From: Planctomycetota bacterium
GTDB lineage: Bacteria; Planctomycetota; UBA1135; JADKAF01
Length of the DNA stretch: 64,000 bases
Assembly (NCBI GenBank): GCA_016719295.1
Contig: JADKAF010000001.1
Location: forward strand, 806,001-870,000
Direction of reading: 5' to 3'
Below, in pieces: positions 18,535 through 27,779 of this stretch (positions are counted from its first letter, which is position 1; each line of letters opens with the position of its first letter). The notes beneath the pieces were generated by a model, which saw only the letters and a list, made by a program, of their open reading frames with translations, had not been told where the DNA came from and made no database searches. The translations under genes were made by a program, and so were the position numbers.

Positions 18535-21339
18535 ATGAATCGACTGCTGCTCGCCTTGCTCTGCCTCGTACTCGTCGGGGCAGCGGGGCTGACCGTGTGG
18601 CTCACCTTCGGATCGGAGGGTGGCGGCGGAGCTGCGTCGCCAGCACCTCGCCTCGAGCTGGGCGCCGCGGGGGAAGAGCGCGCTGGCGAGAGCGCCGCGC
18701 TGGACGCGCCCGAGAGCACGAGTGCCCGCAGCGAGAGCGCCGCGGTGCTCGAGCCCGATCCGGTGACCGGAGAAGTGCTCGACGACGTTCCGCAGGGAGT
18801 GGCGCCGAGCACCTATGTTCCGCGCGCCTATCTGCACGGACGCATCGTCGATCGCGCCGGGAAGCCCATCACCGGCATGGATCTCCGCCTCGTCGGCAAG
18901 GTCGCCAACCTGCGCCGCAAGGAGGCCTGGCCGGGCGATGCCTCGGTCTGGAAGCACATCGATCGTCGCACCGACGCGCAAGGGAGCTTCGCCTTCGCCT
19001 TCCGCCCGCTCCCGCCGCTCGAGTTCATGCTCGAGACGCGGGACCAGCGCTTTCTCACCTTCCGCAAGCGCTGGAAGGAGTTCGAGCCTGGGAAGCGCGA
19101 AGACCTCGGCGAGATCGTGCTGTCGCGCGGCGGCAGCGTGAAGGGCCGGCTCACCGATCAGAGCGGAGACCCCATCGCCGGAGGTTGGGAGATCGAGCTC
19201 CAGCCCCTCGAGGGCACGGACGCCGAGCGCCTGCGGCGCGATCCGGATCCGAAGCCTCTGGGGAGCTTCCTGGTCCAGAACGTAGCGCAGGGCAAGTGGA
19301 CCCCGAGCATCCGCTTCCGCCGCGGCTTGCCCGAAGGCGGGAGCGTGCTCGCGAGCCCCGAGGGGCCGCTGGAGGTGAAGGAAGGCGAGCAGAAGGAGGT
19401 GAACTTCACCTACGCCGGCCCGCCGCTCCGCACCTCGATCACGCTCGACATCCGCGGCGCGAAGACCGGCGAGCGGCCGCTCGCCGAGCATGTGCGCTTG
19501 GTGGGTGGCAACGCGGGCGTGCAGATCGCCGGCGAGGCGGGGAAGCCCGTCAGCAGCTACACCTGGAACGACCTCTCGTTCACGACCTACACCCTGGAGA
19601 TCAACGACCCGCGCTTCCTGCCTTGGCGCAAAGAAGGCGTGAAGCCGAGCCCGGCGCCGATCGAGGCGAAGGTGCAGGGGAACTCCAAGATCAAGGTGAA
19701 GGCGGTGCGCGCTCGCGATGCGCAGCCGGTGAGCTTCTACGGGGTCAAGATCAAGCCGCTCGCGAAGCCGATCGAGGGCGAAGGGCAGGAGGCCGAGATG
19801 CGTCGACGCATGGAAGGCCTCGGCTTGGAGAATCTCATCGCGCTGAGCCGCGACAAGGAGCAGCCGGGCGGTGTGTGCGAGCTCGACGGGCTCGTCGCCG
19901 GCGATTGGGTGCTCGTCGTCGATTCGAAGCTCTACACGCGCGGCGAGGTCGAGGTGCGCGGGCTCGTGGCGGGCGAGACGCGCGAGGTCGAGGTGCTGCT
20001 CTCGCAGGGCACCTACATCGCCGGCACCGTCGTCGGCAGCGACGGCAAGACGCCGATCGCTAGCGCCAGCGTGATGATCGAGCCCTACGGTGAGGCCACC
20101 GAGGGCGAGGATCCGATGGCGCGCATGGCCTCGCGTTTCCGCTCGCTGAAGAAGGACTCGCGCCACGCGACGACCTCCACCGACGAGCGCGGGCACTTCG
20201 CCTTCGACAACCTCGAGCCCGGCACCTACACGGTGCGCGCGAAGTACGAGCTCAAGCTCGACAACATGCTGGGCATGATGGACTTCTTCAACTCGGGCGG
20301 GGCCGGCCTCGTCGTGGTGAAGGAAGGCATCAACGCCGGCAACAAGGAGCGCATCGAGGATCTCGTGCTCGCGCTTCCGGCGGGGGCGTTCTTCCGCGGC
20401 AAGCTGCTCGCGCCCGAGAAGGCCGACTTCAAGGACGTGAACCTGCGCCTGCGCAGCGCGGGCAGCGAGGAGTTCAGCTCGGAGATGTCGGTCTCGTTCC
20501 GCGTGGACGAGGAGGGGCGCTTCGAGGTCGGACCGCTGCGCCCCGGCCCGGCGACGCTCACCGTGCTGCTCTTCGACGAAGAGGACATGACCAGCTTCGG
20601 CCGCATCCAGCAGCGCGAGCTCGGCGAGTACGTGCTGAGCGCGGGCGACAGCGGCGAGCGCGAGATCGACGTGCGCGACATCTGGCCGGGCAAGGTGCGC
20701 GTGCGCGTGCTGCGCGACCAGAAGCCCATCGAGGGCGCGCGCGTGACCTTGCAGGCCGTCGGCGGCGAGCGCCGCGGCTTCCAGCGCTTCTCCGGCGAGC
20801 GCACCAACAAGGAAGGCGTCGTCGACTACGCGCAGGTCTTCGCCGGCGCGCTCGAGGTCAGCGTCAGCAAGGACTCCTGGACCATCCGGCACCCGAGCAC
20901 GGTGTACCTCTCGCCAGGCGGCACCGCCGACGTCGATCTCAACGTCGTGCTCTACGAGGGCACGTTGACCGTGGTCGACAAGCAGGGCGGCAGCGCTCTG
21001 TCCGAGCGGAGCTTCTTCCTGCGCGAGCCCGGCGGCGGGATGGCCGATCGGCCGCTGCGCACCGACGCGCAGGGGCAGATCAAGCTCGAGCTGGCCCCCG
21101 GGAGCTATGAGCTCGTGCCGATCGACGAGGACGGTTTTCGCCGACGCCGCCGCCCCGGTGGTGGCGACTTCCAACGCATCCTCGACTCCACCGGCGTACG
21201 CGTGGAATGGGGCTCCTCCGGTCCGAATCCCGCGACCGTGGCCTTCCAGACCGGGAGCGCGGAGCCCGAGGCGAAAGAGAAGACGGAGCCTCCGAAGGAC
21301 GGCGAGGCGCCGAAGAACGAAGGCGGCGGCGGGCTCTGA
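18535..21339 (+). CDS. Large envelope protein with several carboxypeptidase-regulatory-like domains
   Basis: 934 residues. An N-terminal hydrophobic segment (about 3-22) acts as signal or anchor and is followed by an Ala/Glu/Ser-rich linker. Then come at least four beta-sandwich repeats that open with patterns such as L-H-G-R-I-V-D-R-A-G-K-P-I, V-K-G-R-L-T-D-Q-S-G-D-P-I and I-A-G-T-V-V-G-S-D-G-K-T-P-I, each closing near D-x-x-G-x-F-x-F. These are typical CarboxypepD_reg domains without any peptidase. The last 40 residues are Lys/Glu/Pro-rich. It is normal in GC, unlike the similar protein at 13.1 kb. Likely a surface or periplasmic structural or adhesive protein; the precise role is unknown. 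Confidence 0.75.
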   Translation: MNRLLLALLCLVLVGAAGLTVWLTFGSEGGGGAASPAPRLELGAAGEERAGESAALDAPESTSARSESAAVLEPDPVTGEVLDDVPQGVAPSTYVPRAYLHGRIVDRAGKPITGMDLRLVGKVANLRRKEAWPGDASVWKHIDRRTDAQGSFAFAFRPLPPLEFMLETRDQRFLTFRKRWKEFEPGKREDLGEIVLSRGGSVKGRLTDQSGDPIAGGWEIELQPLEGTDAERLRRDPDPKPLGSFLVQNVAQGKWTPSIRFRRGLPEGGSVLASPEGPLEVKEGEQKEVNFTYAGPPLRTSITLDIRGAKTGERPLAEHVRLVGGNAGVQIAGEAGKPVSSYTWNDLSFTTYTLEINDPRFLPWRKEGVKPSPAPIEAKVQGNSKIKVKAVRARDAQPVSFYGVKIKPLAKPIEGEGQEAEMRRRMEGLGLENLIALSRDKEQPGGVCELDGLVAGDWVLVVDSKLYTRGEVEVRGLVAGETREVEVLLSQGTYIAGTVVGSDGKTPIASASVMIEPYGEATEGEDPMARMASRFRSLKKDSRHATTSTDERGHFAFDNLEPGTYTVRAKYELKLDNMLGMMDFFNSGGAGLVVVKEGINAGNKERIEDLVLALPAGAFFRGKLLAPEKADFKDVNLRLRSAGSEEFSSEMSVSFRVDEEGRFEVGPLRPGPATLTVLLFDEEDMTSFGRIQQRELGEYVLSAGDSGEREIDVRDIWPGKVRVRVLRDQKPIEGARVTLQAVGGERRGFQRFSGERTNKEGVVDYAQVFAGALEVSVSKDSWTIRHPSTVYLSPGGTADVDLNVVLYEGTLTVVDKQGGSALSERSFFLREPGGGMADRPLRTDAQGQIKLELAPGSYELVPIDEDGFRRRRRPGGGDFQRILDSTGVRVEWGSSGPNPATVAFQTGSAEPEAKEKTEPPKDGEAPKNEGGGGL

Positions 21340-21375
21340 GATCGCGCCTCGCTGCGAGCGAAGGCGCCGCGAAGC

Positions 21376-23064
21376 TCAGCTCGACCAGGAGCCGCTGGTG
21401 GTCGAGCTGCGGCGGATCCGCACCGTCGCGTAAGCGCGCACCGGACCGATCTCCGTGTGGAACAGCAGGCCGAGGCGCAGGTCGTGCTCGAGCGCGGTGG
21501 TCTCGAGCTGCGCGAGGGGGATGCCGGTGCCAGGCAGGATGCCGGTCGTGAAGGCGAGCGAGCGCGCGGAGTTCTTCACGCTGAGCCGCGCGAGCCCGAC
21601 CACGTCGAGCAGCGTCGCGACGTAGTCGACGGCGCTCGAGCTGCCATCGCCGCGGATGCGCAGCGACTGGAACGGAACCTCGATCGCATCGGCGGTGCCG
21701 ACCTCGACGCGCACGTCGGCGGCCACGCCCACGCGATCGATCGGCAGCGCGGGCGCCGATGCGGAGAACTGCAGCAGGGCCTTCGAGACCTGCACGACAT
21801 GTCCTTCGCCCGGCACCTCGGTGACCTTCACCTGGAGCGGTAGGAAGATCGGCGTCAGATTCCCCGCCTTCGAGAGCGCTGCGCTGCCGCTGCTGCGCAG
21901 GTTCTCCTGCGTGCTGTAGGCGAAGGTGATCGTCGAGCGCAGCTCGGGCTCGAGGAGGCCTCCGCCGGTCAGGGTCACGAGCAAGGGCAGATCGACGAGG
22001 CCCGTGCCGCTCTGGTTCTGCAACCCGGTTGCAGCGCGAAGATCGAGCCCCGCGAACTTGAGCTGCAGCGCACCGCGCGCGTCGAGGCGCGCCGAGACGC
22101 TCGGCAGGAGGCCGGTCGGAGAGCGGAGCTGGCCTTTGGCGTCGAGCGCGGCAGCGGCGAGCAGCTCCTCGCCGCGAAGCTCGACGCGCAGGGTGGCTCC
22201 CGTGAGATCCGGGACGAGCCCCGCGGGGTTGAAGAGCGCCTGCACGCTCAGCGTGTCCTCGGGAGAAGAGAGCTCGTGCGCGGCCCAATCGATCGCGAAC
22301 GAGGCCTTGCGTACCGCGAGCTGCGCATCGCCGTTCACCGGTGGCGGCGTGCGCGTGATGAGCACGGCGAAGCCCTCGGGGATCGAGCTCGGCTCATTGC
22401 AGGCGTAGCTGAGGCCGACCTGCGCGGGGAGATCCTGGACGCCCGTGGTCGAGCCCGAGCCCTGCTCGGGATTGCCGGCAGCGTACTGGTAGAGGATGTC
22501 GCCGTTGTCGAAGAGCAACGCCTGGAACGCGAACAGCGTCGTGTTGCCCGCCGGGTAGTGCTCGACGTTCCACTGGAAGACGCTGACGCCGTAGTCCTGC
22601 CCGCTCCAGTGCAGCGCGGGCGAGGAGGCGAAGTACTGATAGCGCACCTCGCCCACGAGATCGTCGTGCAGCGGGTAGACGCGTGCGCCGGTGCCGCTGG
22701 AGGGCAAGCGCGGGAGCGGGCAGTCGTTGGAGAGATCGGGCCCGGCGTCCGCCGGATCGGTGGAGATGTAGCCGTTCGTCGTTGGAACCAGCGCCGTGTA
22801 GGTCGATCCGTAGAGCGAGAAGGGCGCGCCGAGCGGCACGGCGGTTCCGTACGGCGCGTAGCTCGTCGAGGACTCGTCGTCGCCGCTCGCGACGAGCGTT
22901 CCGCTCGCGCCGATCTCGATCCACTGGTAGCTCGGCCCGCCGAGATCGTTCGACGAGAAAGCGTAGTAGCCGAAGTTGTCCGGGCCGACCTGGGCCGCGG
23001 CCGGCAGGGCGAGCAGCAGAGGGCAGCAAGCGGAGAGCAGCGAGGAGGGGTTCGAACGCAGCAT
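21376..23064 (-). CDS. Exported beta-rich protein of unknown function
   Basis: 562 residues from the ATG at 23064, which begins a clear signal peptide (L-L-S-A-C-C-P-L-L-L-A-L-P-A-A-A-Q). The N-terminal half has a pattern seen in many planctomycete and delta-proteobacterial exported proteins: W-I-E-I-G-A-S-G-T near residue 45, F-S-L-Y-G-S-x-Y-T then T-N-G-Y-I-S-x-D, and later F-Q-A-L-L-F-x-N-G-D-I-L-Y-Q-Y, similar to nidogen-like modules. The C-terminal half resembles beta-sandwich cohesin-like or uncharacterised repeats. No catalytic motif is seen. It is convergent with the 18.5 kb gene. Confidence 0.6.
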   Translation of the reverse strand: MLRSNPSSLLSACCPLLLALPAAAQVGPDNFGYYAFSSNDLGGPSYQWIEIGASGTLVASGDDESSTSYAPYGTAVPLGAPFSLYGSTYTALVPTTNGYISTDPADAGPDLSNDCPLPRLPSSGTGARVYPLHDDLVGEVRYQYFASSPALHWSGQDYGVSVFQWNVEHYPAGNTTLFAFQALLFDNGDILYQYAAGNPEQGSGSTTGVQDLPAQVGLSYACNEPSSIPEGFAVLITRTPPPVNGDAQLAVRKASFAIDWAAHELSSPEDTLSVQALFNPAGLVPDLTGATLRVELRGEELLAAAALDAKGQLRSPTGLLPSVSARLDARGALQLKFAGLDLRAATGLQNQSGTGLVDLPLLVTLTGGGLLEPELRSTITFAYSTQENLRSSGSAALSKAGNLTPIFLPLQVKVTEVPGEGHVVQVSKALLQFSASAPALPIDRVGVAADVRVEVGTADAIEVPFQSLRIRGDGSSSAVDYVATLLDVVGLARLSVKNSARSLAFTTGILPGTGIPLAQLETTALEHDLRLGLLFHTEIGPVRAYATVRIRRSSTTSGSWSS

Positions 23065-23309
23065 CACGCGGGCTCCGAGGCGCGAGTTAGAGGCGGACGC
23101 TGGGCCTTTCGACCCGCGCGACGAGCGCTCTTGAAGTCGCGTCATCCAGTCCTGCTCGTTCGGGGGGCGCGCGTAGCCCGCGGAGCTCCGCTGGGCCTCG
23201 GAGGCCTCAATCTCGCGCCGCGCGGGCGTCGATGCAGCCCGAGGACTCGTGAGACCGCCGTGCCCCGCGCGGTGAGCTAGCGCGGGTCGACCCCCGGCGA
23301 GACTTACTC

Positions 23310-24473
23310 ATGGCCAAGATCGACGCCTTCTTCCGGCTCATGAATGCGCAGGGCGCCTCCGACCTCCATCTCGCCGCGAGATGCACGCCGCGCCTGCGCA
23401 TCCAGGGCGACTTGGAGCCGGTGAAGTTCAAGGAGCTCGATGAGGTCGAGCTGCTCGAGATGCTCGGGGAGATCGCGCCCGCGTCGAAGATGAAGCAGTA
23501 CGAGCAGACCGGCGACGTCGACTTCGCCTACGAGCTCGCCGGGGTCGGGCGCTTCCGCGCGAACTACTTCCGCCAGGTGAACGGCTGCGCCGCGGTGTTC
23601 CGGCAGATCCCGACCAAGATCCTCACCACCGAGCAGCTCGGCCTGCCGCAAGTGACGCGGCGCATGGCGATGCTGGAGAAGGGGCTCGTGCTCGTGACGG
23701 GACCCACGGGCAGCGGGAAGTCGACGACGCTCGCCGCGATGGTGGACTACGCGAACAAGAACCGCCGCGACCACATCATCACCATCGAGGATCCCATCGA
23801 GTTCAAGCACGAGGGGATCAACTGCGTCGTGAACCACCGCGAGGTGGGCATCCACACGCAGGGCTTCTCCGCGGCGCTGCGCGGAGCGCTGCGCGAGGAC
23901 CCCGACATCATCCTGGTCGGTGAGATGCGCGACCTGGAGACGATCTCGCTCGCGCTGGAGGCGGCGTCCACGGGGCACCTCGTGCTGGCGACCCTGCACA
24001 CGCAGAGCGCGATGAAGACCGTCGACCGCATCATCGACGTCTTCCCGACCGACGCCCAGGAGCAGGTGCGCGCCACGCTCGCCGATACGCTGAAGGGAGT
24101 GATCTCCCAGACGCTCTTCAAGCGCGCCGGCGCGCGCGGGCGCGTGGCGGCGCTCGAGATCATGGTCTCGACACCCGCGTGCGCGAACCTGATCCGCGAA
24201 GGCAAGACGCATCAGCTCGTGAACGTGCTGCAGACCGGGCGCAAGCTCGGCATGCAGACGCTCGACGACGCGATCGAGGACCTCGTGCAGAAGAAGGTCA
24301 TCGCGCCCGAAGAGGCGTTCGAGCGCGCGATCCAGAAGGAGCGCTTCGTTCCGTACCTGAAGTCGGTGCCGGAAGAGTACCGCGAGATGTTGAGCGAGGA
24401 TGCACAGGCGAAGCTCGCGGCGGCGACGGGCAAGCGCCCGATGGCGGGCAGCGCTCCGGGCGCCAAGAGCTGA
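23310..24473 (+). CDS. pilT: Type IV pilus retraction ATPase, PilT family (first copy)
   Basis: 387 residues. An N-terminal PAS-like domain (S-D-L-H-L-A near residue 15) precedes the RecA-like core with Walker A G-P-T-G-S-G-K-S-T near 135, the Asp box, Walker B D-I-I-L-V-G-E-M-R-D and the His box H-L-V-L-A-T-L-H-T. Hexameric PilT ATPases power pilus disassembly and twitching. The next gene is a second PilT-like ATPase 15 bases on, then a HEAT-repeat protein, so the three form an operon. No other pilus gene lies in the window. The tail of about 30 residues after the core is Ala/Lys-rich. Confidence 0.93.
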   Translation: MAKIDAFFRLMNAQGASDLHLAARCTPRLRIQGDLEPVKFKELDEVELLEMLGEIAPASKMKQYEQTGDVDFAYELAGVGRFRANYFRQVNGCAAVFRQIPTKILTTEQLGLPQVTRRMAMLEKGLVLVTGPTGSGKSTTLAAMVDYANKNRRDHIITIEDPIEFKHEGINCVVNHREVGIHTQGFSAALRGALREDPDIILVGEMRDLETISLALEAASTGHLVLATLHTQSAMKTVDRIIDVFPTDAQEQVRATLADTLKGVISQTLFKRAGARGRVAALEIMVSTPACANLIREGKTHQLVNVLQTGRKLGMQTLDDAIEDLVQKKVIAPEEAFERAIQKERFVPYLKSVPEEYREMLSEDAQAKLAAATGKRPMAGSAPGAKS

Positions 24474-24488
24474 GAGCCGAGGGTAGCC

Positions 24489-25697
24489 ATGTCGAACGCG
24501 GAGCTGGACCAGGCGTTGATCGCCATGCTCGACGCCGAGCCCGGCGTCTCGGATCTCAACTTCACTCCGGGGCGCCCCCCGCAGGTCGAGGCCAGCGGCA
24601 AGATGAAGCCGGTCGAGCTGAAGGGCCGAGCGGGAGCGCTCAGCGCCGAGCTCACCGAGCGCATCGCCAAGGCCCTGATGGGCGGCCGAGACGATCTCGC
24701 CAGCGCGCTGGAGGAGCAGGGCTCGTGCGACTGCGCCTATGCCTTGCCGGATGGCCGCCGCTTCCGCGTGAACATCTTCTCGGCGCGCGGCAAGCTCTCG
24801 ATCGTTCTCCGCGCTCTGCCGACCGAGATCCCGACGATCTCGAAGCTCGGCCTGCCACCCGTGCTGGGCCAGATCGCGCCGCTGAAGAACGGCCTCGTGC
24901 TGGTCACCGGCGCCACCGGGTCCGGCAAGTCCACGACGCTCGCCGCGGTCCTCGACTCCATCAATGACTCGCGCGACGTGCACGTCGTGACGCTCGAGGA
25001 TCCGATCGAGTTCGTGCACCCGCACAAGCGCGCGACGATGAACCAGCGCGAGCAGGGCGAGGACTTCGGCACCTTCGCGCAGGGCCTGCGCGCGGCGCTG
25101 CGCCAGGCGCCGAAGGTGATCCTCGTCGGCGAGATGCGCGACGCGGAGACCGTGGAGATCGCGCTGAAGGCCGCCGAGACCGGCCACCTCGTGCTGAGCA
25201 CGTTGCACACGATCGACGCGGGCCAGACGATCCAGCGCATCGCCGGCATGTTCGACTCCAAGGTCGAGCACCTCGTGCGCGCGCGCCTCGCCGAGACCCT
25301 GCGCTTCGTGGTGGGGCAGCGCCTGCTGCCCAAGGTCGGCGGTGGGCGCGTGGCGGCGCTGGAGATCATGGGCACCTCGCTCCGCATCCGCGAGCTCGTG
25401 CAGAAGGGCGAGACCGACGACGACACCTTCTATGCCGCGATCTCCGAAGGGCGCGGCTACGGCTGGCAGACCTTCGATCAGCACATCATCGAGCACTTCG
25501 AGGCGGATCGCGTCGATGCCGAGTCGGCTCTGGCCTACGCTTCCGATCGCGGCATCGTCGGCCGCGCGCTCGACTCGATCAAGGCCAAGCGCGGGATCGA
25601 CACCTCGAGCCTGGGCAGCCTGGAGATGGCGCGCGCGAAGAAGCCGCCGAGCGAGACCGAGGACTGGAAGAAGGCCTTCGCCAAGGGAGGGAAGTGA
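24489..25697 (+). CDS. PilT/PilU-family ATPase (second copy)
   Basis: 402 residues, with the same order of domains as its upstream neighbour: an N-terminal domain with S-D-L-N-F-T-P, Walker A G-A-T-G-S-G-K-S-T near residue 140, Walker B K-V-I-L-V-G-E-M-R-D and His box H-L-V-L-S-T-L-H-T. The two proteins are clearly paralogous but well diverged, as for PilT and PilU, where PilU works as an accessory to PilT. Which copy is the main retraction motor cannot be told by sequence. The stop overlaps the start of the HEAT-repeat gene by one base (TGATG). Confidence 0.9.
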   Translation: MSNAELDQALIAMLDAEPGVSDLNFTPGRPPQVEASGKMKPVELKGRAGALSAELTERIAKALMGGRDDLASALEEQGSCDCAYALPDGRRFRVNIFSARGKLSIVLRALPTEIPTISKLGLPPVLGQIAPLKNGLVLVTGATGSGKSTTLAAVLDSINDSRDVHVVTLEDPIEFVHPHKRATMNQREQGEDFGTFAQGLRAALRQAPKVILVGEMRDAETVEIALKAAETGHLVLSTLHTIDAGQTIQRIAGMFDSKVEHLVRARLAETLRFVVGQRLLPKVGGGRVAALEIMGTSLRIRELVQKGETDDDTFYAAISEGRGYGWQTFDQHIIEHFEADRVDAESALAYASDRGIVGRALDSIKAKRGIDTSSLGSLEMARAKKPPSETEDWKKAFAKGGK

Positions 25698-27154
25698 TGG
25701 CGCTCTTCGGGAAGTCCGAGGGCTTCGCCGCCGCGTGCAAGCGCGTGCAAGGCTACGGCTATCAGTCCGCAGCGGATCTTCGCGAGCTCCTGCTGCGCAT
25801 CGTGGAGCACGAAGAGGCCACCCCGGCCAAGATGACCTGGGGGCTCGCGCACTCCGATCCCAAGGTCCGCAGCTTCGTCGGCGACTGGATGCTGCAGAAG
25901 CGCGACGCGAGCGTGCTCGACCTGCTGCTCCGCGAGCTGCACGGAAAGTCGCCGCAGGTGCGCGAGGAGCTCGCGGGCCTGCTGCAGCGCAGCGGCGATC
26001 CCGAGGCGCTCGCGCAGCGCATCGGGGCGATGCTGCGCTCGCAGAAGAAGGAGCTCCGCGAGGGCGGGCTCGCGCTCCTCGCCGCGCTGCCGGACTGGTC
26101 CAACCACCTGGGCCTCGTGAAGGAGGCCCTGAACGATCCGGTCGGCACGATCCGCGTCGAGGCGGCGAAGCTGCTCGCTCGCAAGGTGAAGGTGGCGGCG
26201 GTCTTCTTCCTCTTGCGCGGGCTGGTCTCCGACGATGACCCCGCGATCCGCCGGGTGGCCATCGAGGCGCTCGCCTCGCATCCGACGCCCGACATCGTCG
26301 AGCCCTTCTTCGAGCGTCTCCCGCAAGCGGACAGCTACGAGCAGACGCTGATGGTGCAGGCGCTGGGACAGCTCGCGCGCGATCCGCGCATCCGTCTCGA
26401 GGAGCGCTTGCTGCCGCTGCTCGGGGACGAGAGCGCGAACGTGCGCGAGGCAGCGCTGCGGCTCCTCGGGCAGATGCCGAATCGCACGCGCATCCTGCGC
26501 TCCTTCCTCGTGCACTGCCGCGGCATCGCGACCTGGCTGCGCGAGCGCACGATCCAGTCGATGATGAAGTTCTCCTCCGACATCGTGGAGTCGCTCGGCG
26601 AGCTGATGGAGGATCCCGAAGAGGACATTCGCGTCGGCGCCATGCTGATGGCGGCGTCGTGCAAGGACGAGCGCGTCGTCCCGCACGCGCTGGCGGTCTT
26701 CAACGGCGGGCACGACTGGTGGGTGCGCTCGATGGCCGCGGAGGTGCTGGCGGGCTTCCCGCAGCCCGAGGTCGTGAACGCGCTGCTGGCGCAGATCGAG
26801 AGCCAGGAGCTCCGCTACACCGTGGTCTCCGTCCTCGGCCGCTGGAAGCAGCCGGGGATCTCCACCTATCTCCTCGAGTGCCTGACCGACCCGCAGCGCT
26901 GCATCCGCATGGCCGCGCTCGATGGACTGGAAGGCGTGCACGAGCCGGACGCGCTGCGGATCGTCTTCCTGTGCGCGCGGGGTGACGCCGAGCTCGCCGT
27001 GCGCGAGAAGGCGGCCTTGGTCCTGCGGGCCGCGGGCCCCTCCGGGGCGCCGTTCCTGGAGGAGCTCGAGCGCGCGCGCAAGGCCGAGCGCAAGATCGAG
27101 GTCGACCTGAGCCGGGTCGAGCTCGAGATGCTGAACCCCTCGCTGCGCGGCTGA
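25697..27154 (+). CDS. HEAT-repeat protein in pilT operon
   Basis: 485 residues made almost wholly of alpha-helical HEAT-like repeats about 30-35 residues long (for example D-P-K-V-R-S-F-V-G-D-W and D-D-P-A-I-R-R-V-A-I-E-A-L-A). No signal peptide or membrane segment is seen, so it should be cytoplasmic. The ATG shares a base with the stop of the second PilT-like ATPase (TGATG), so translation is coupled, and a good GGAGGGAAG site precedes it. Context suggests a scaffold or regulator for the pilus retraction ATPases; that is inference. Confidence 0.8.
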   Translation: MALFGKSEGFAAACKRVQGYGYQSAADLRELLLRIVEHEEATPAKMTWGLAHSDPKVRSFVGDWMLQKRDASVLDLLLRELHGKSPQVREELAGLLQRSGDPEALAQRIGAMLRSQKKELREGGLALLAALPDWSNHLGLVKEALNDPVGTIRVEAAKLLARKVKVAAVFFLLRGLVSDDDPAIRRVAIEALASHPTPDIVEPFFERLPQADSYEQTLMVQALGQLARDPRIRLEERLLPLLGDESANVREAALRLLGQMPNRTRILRSFLVHCRGIATWLRERTIQSMMKFSSDIVESLGELMEDPEEDIRVGAMLMAASCKDERVVPHALAVFNGGHDWWVRSMAAEVLAGFPQPEVVNALLAQIESQELRYTVVSVLGRWKQPGISTYLLECLTDPQRCIRMAALDGLEGVHEPDALRIVFLCARGDAELAVREKAALVLRAAGPSGAPFLEELERARKAERKIEVDLSRVELEMLNPSLRG

Positions 27155-27277
27155 GCGGGGTGGCGCAGCGCGCGCTCGACAGCGGCTCTTCGCAGGGCTA
27201 GAGTCTTCGCGCCCATTCCCGGCCGGACCCCTCCCGCTCGCACCGAGCGGTCGGTCGCCGGGACCGCAGAGGTGCCC

Positions 27278-27673
27278 ATGCGGCGAACGCTCTTGCTCGG
27301 CAAGATCCACCGCGCACTCGTGACGCACGCCGATCTCCACTACGAGGGGAGCGTCACGATCGACCAAGACCTGCTGGACGCGTCCGGCATCCTGTCCAAC
27401 GAGCAGGTCCACGTCTGGAACGTGACGAACGGCAGCCGTCTCACGACCTACGCGCTCTCCGGGGAGCGCGGCTCGGGCGTGATCTGCTTGAACGGGGCCG
27501 CGGCGCATCTCACGCACCCCGGCGACCTCGTGATCATCGCGGCCTTCGCCGAGTTCGAGGACCACGAGGCGCGCGATCACGTGCCGCGCGTGGTGCGCGT
27601 CGACGCGAAGAACCGCATCACCTCGTGCGTCGCGGAGATCCCAGGACCGGATCTGCCGATCCCGCTGTGCTGA
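27278..27673 (+). CDS. panD: Aspartate 1-decarboxylase precursor
   Basis: 131 residues from the ATG at 27278; an in-frame GTG lies six bases upstream. It makes beta-alanine for pantothenate and CoA synthesis. The self-processing site H-Y-E-G24-S25 is intact, and with this start the cleavage falls at Gly24-Ser25 exactly as in the E. coli enzyme, which supports the choice. Other family blocks are present: K-I-H-R-A near residue 9, G-E-R-G-S-G near 64 and L-N-G-A-A-A-H-L. No other pantothenate gene lies beside it. Confidence 0.96.
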   Translation: MRRTLLLGKIHRALVTHADLHYEGSVTIDQDLLDASGILSNEQVHVWNVTNGSRLTTYALSGERGSGVICLNGAAAHLTHPGDLVIIAAFAEFEDHEARDHVPRVVRVDAKNRITSCVAEIPGPDLPIPLC

Positions 27674-27779
27674 TGCGCTCCGAGCGTTGCGCTCCGAGCG
27701 TTCTTGCGGATTCGCCACGCGCGTTCGATGCGCGCCCCGCGGTGCTGAACCTGCGCGACGCGCCCTCGGGCGCCGTGTG

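Noticed and set aside
17257..21174. A minus-strand open frame of about 1300 codons continuing upstream of the ABC-F gene
   Set aside because: It is antisense to the Gfo/Idh/MocA gene and the 934-residue surface-protein gene, His/Arg/Leu-rich and without family motifs; a typical by-product of high GC. Only the ABC-F part from 17256 is real.
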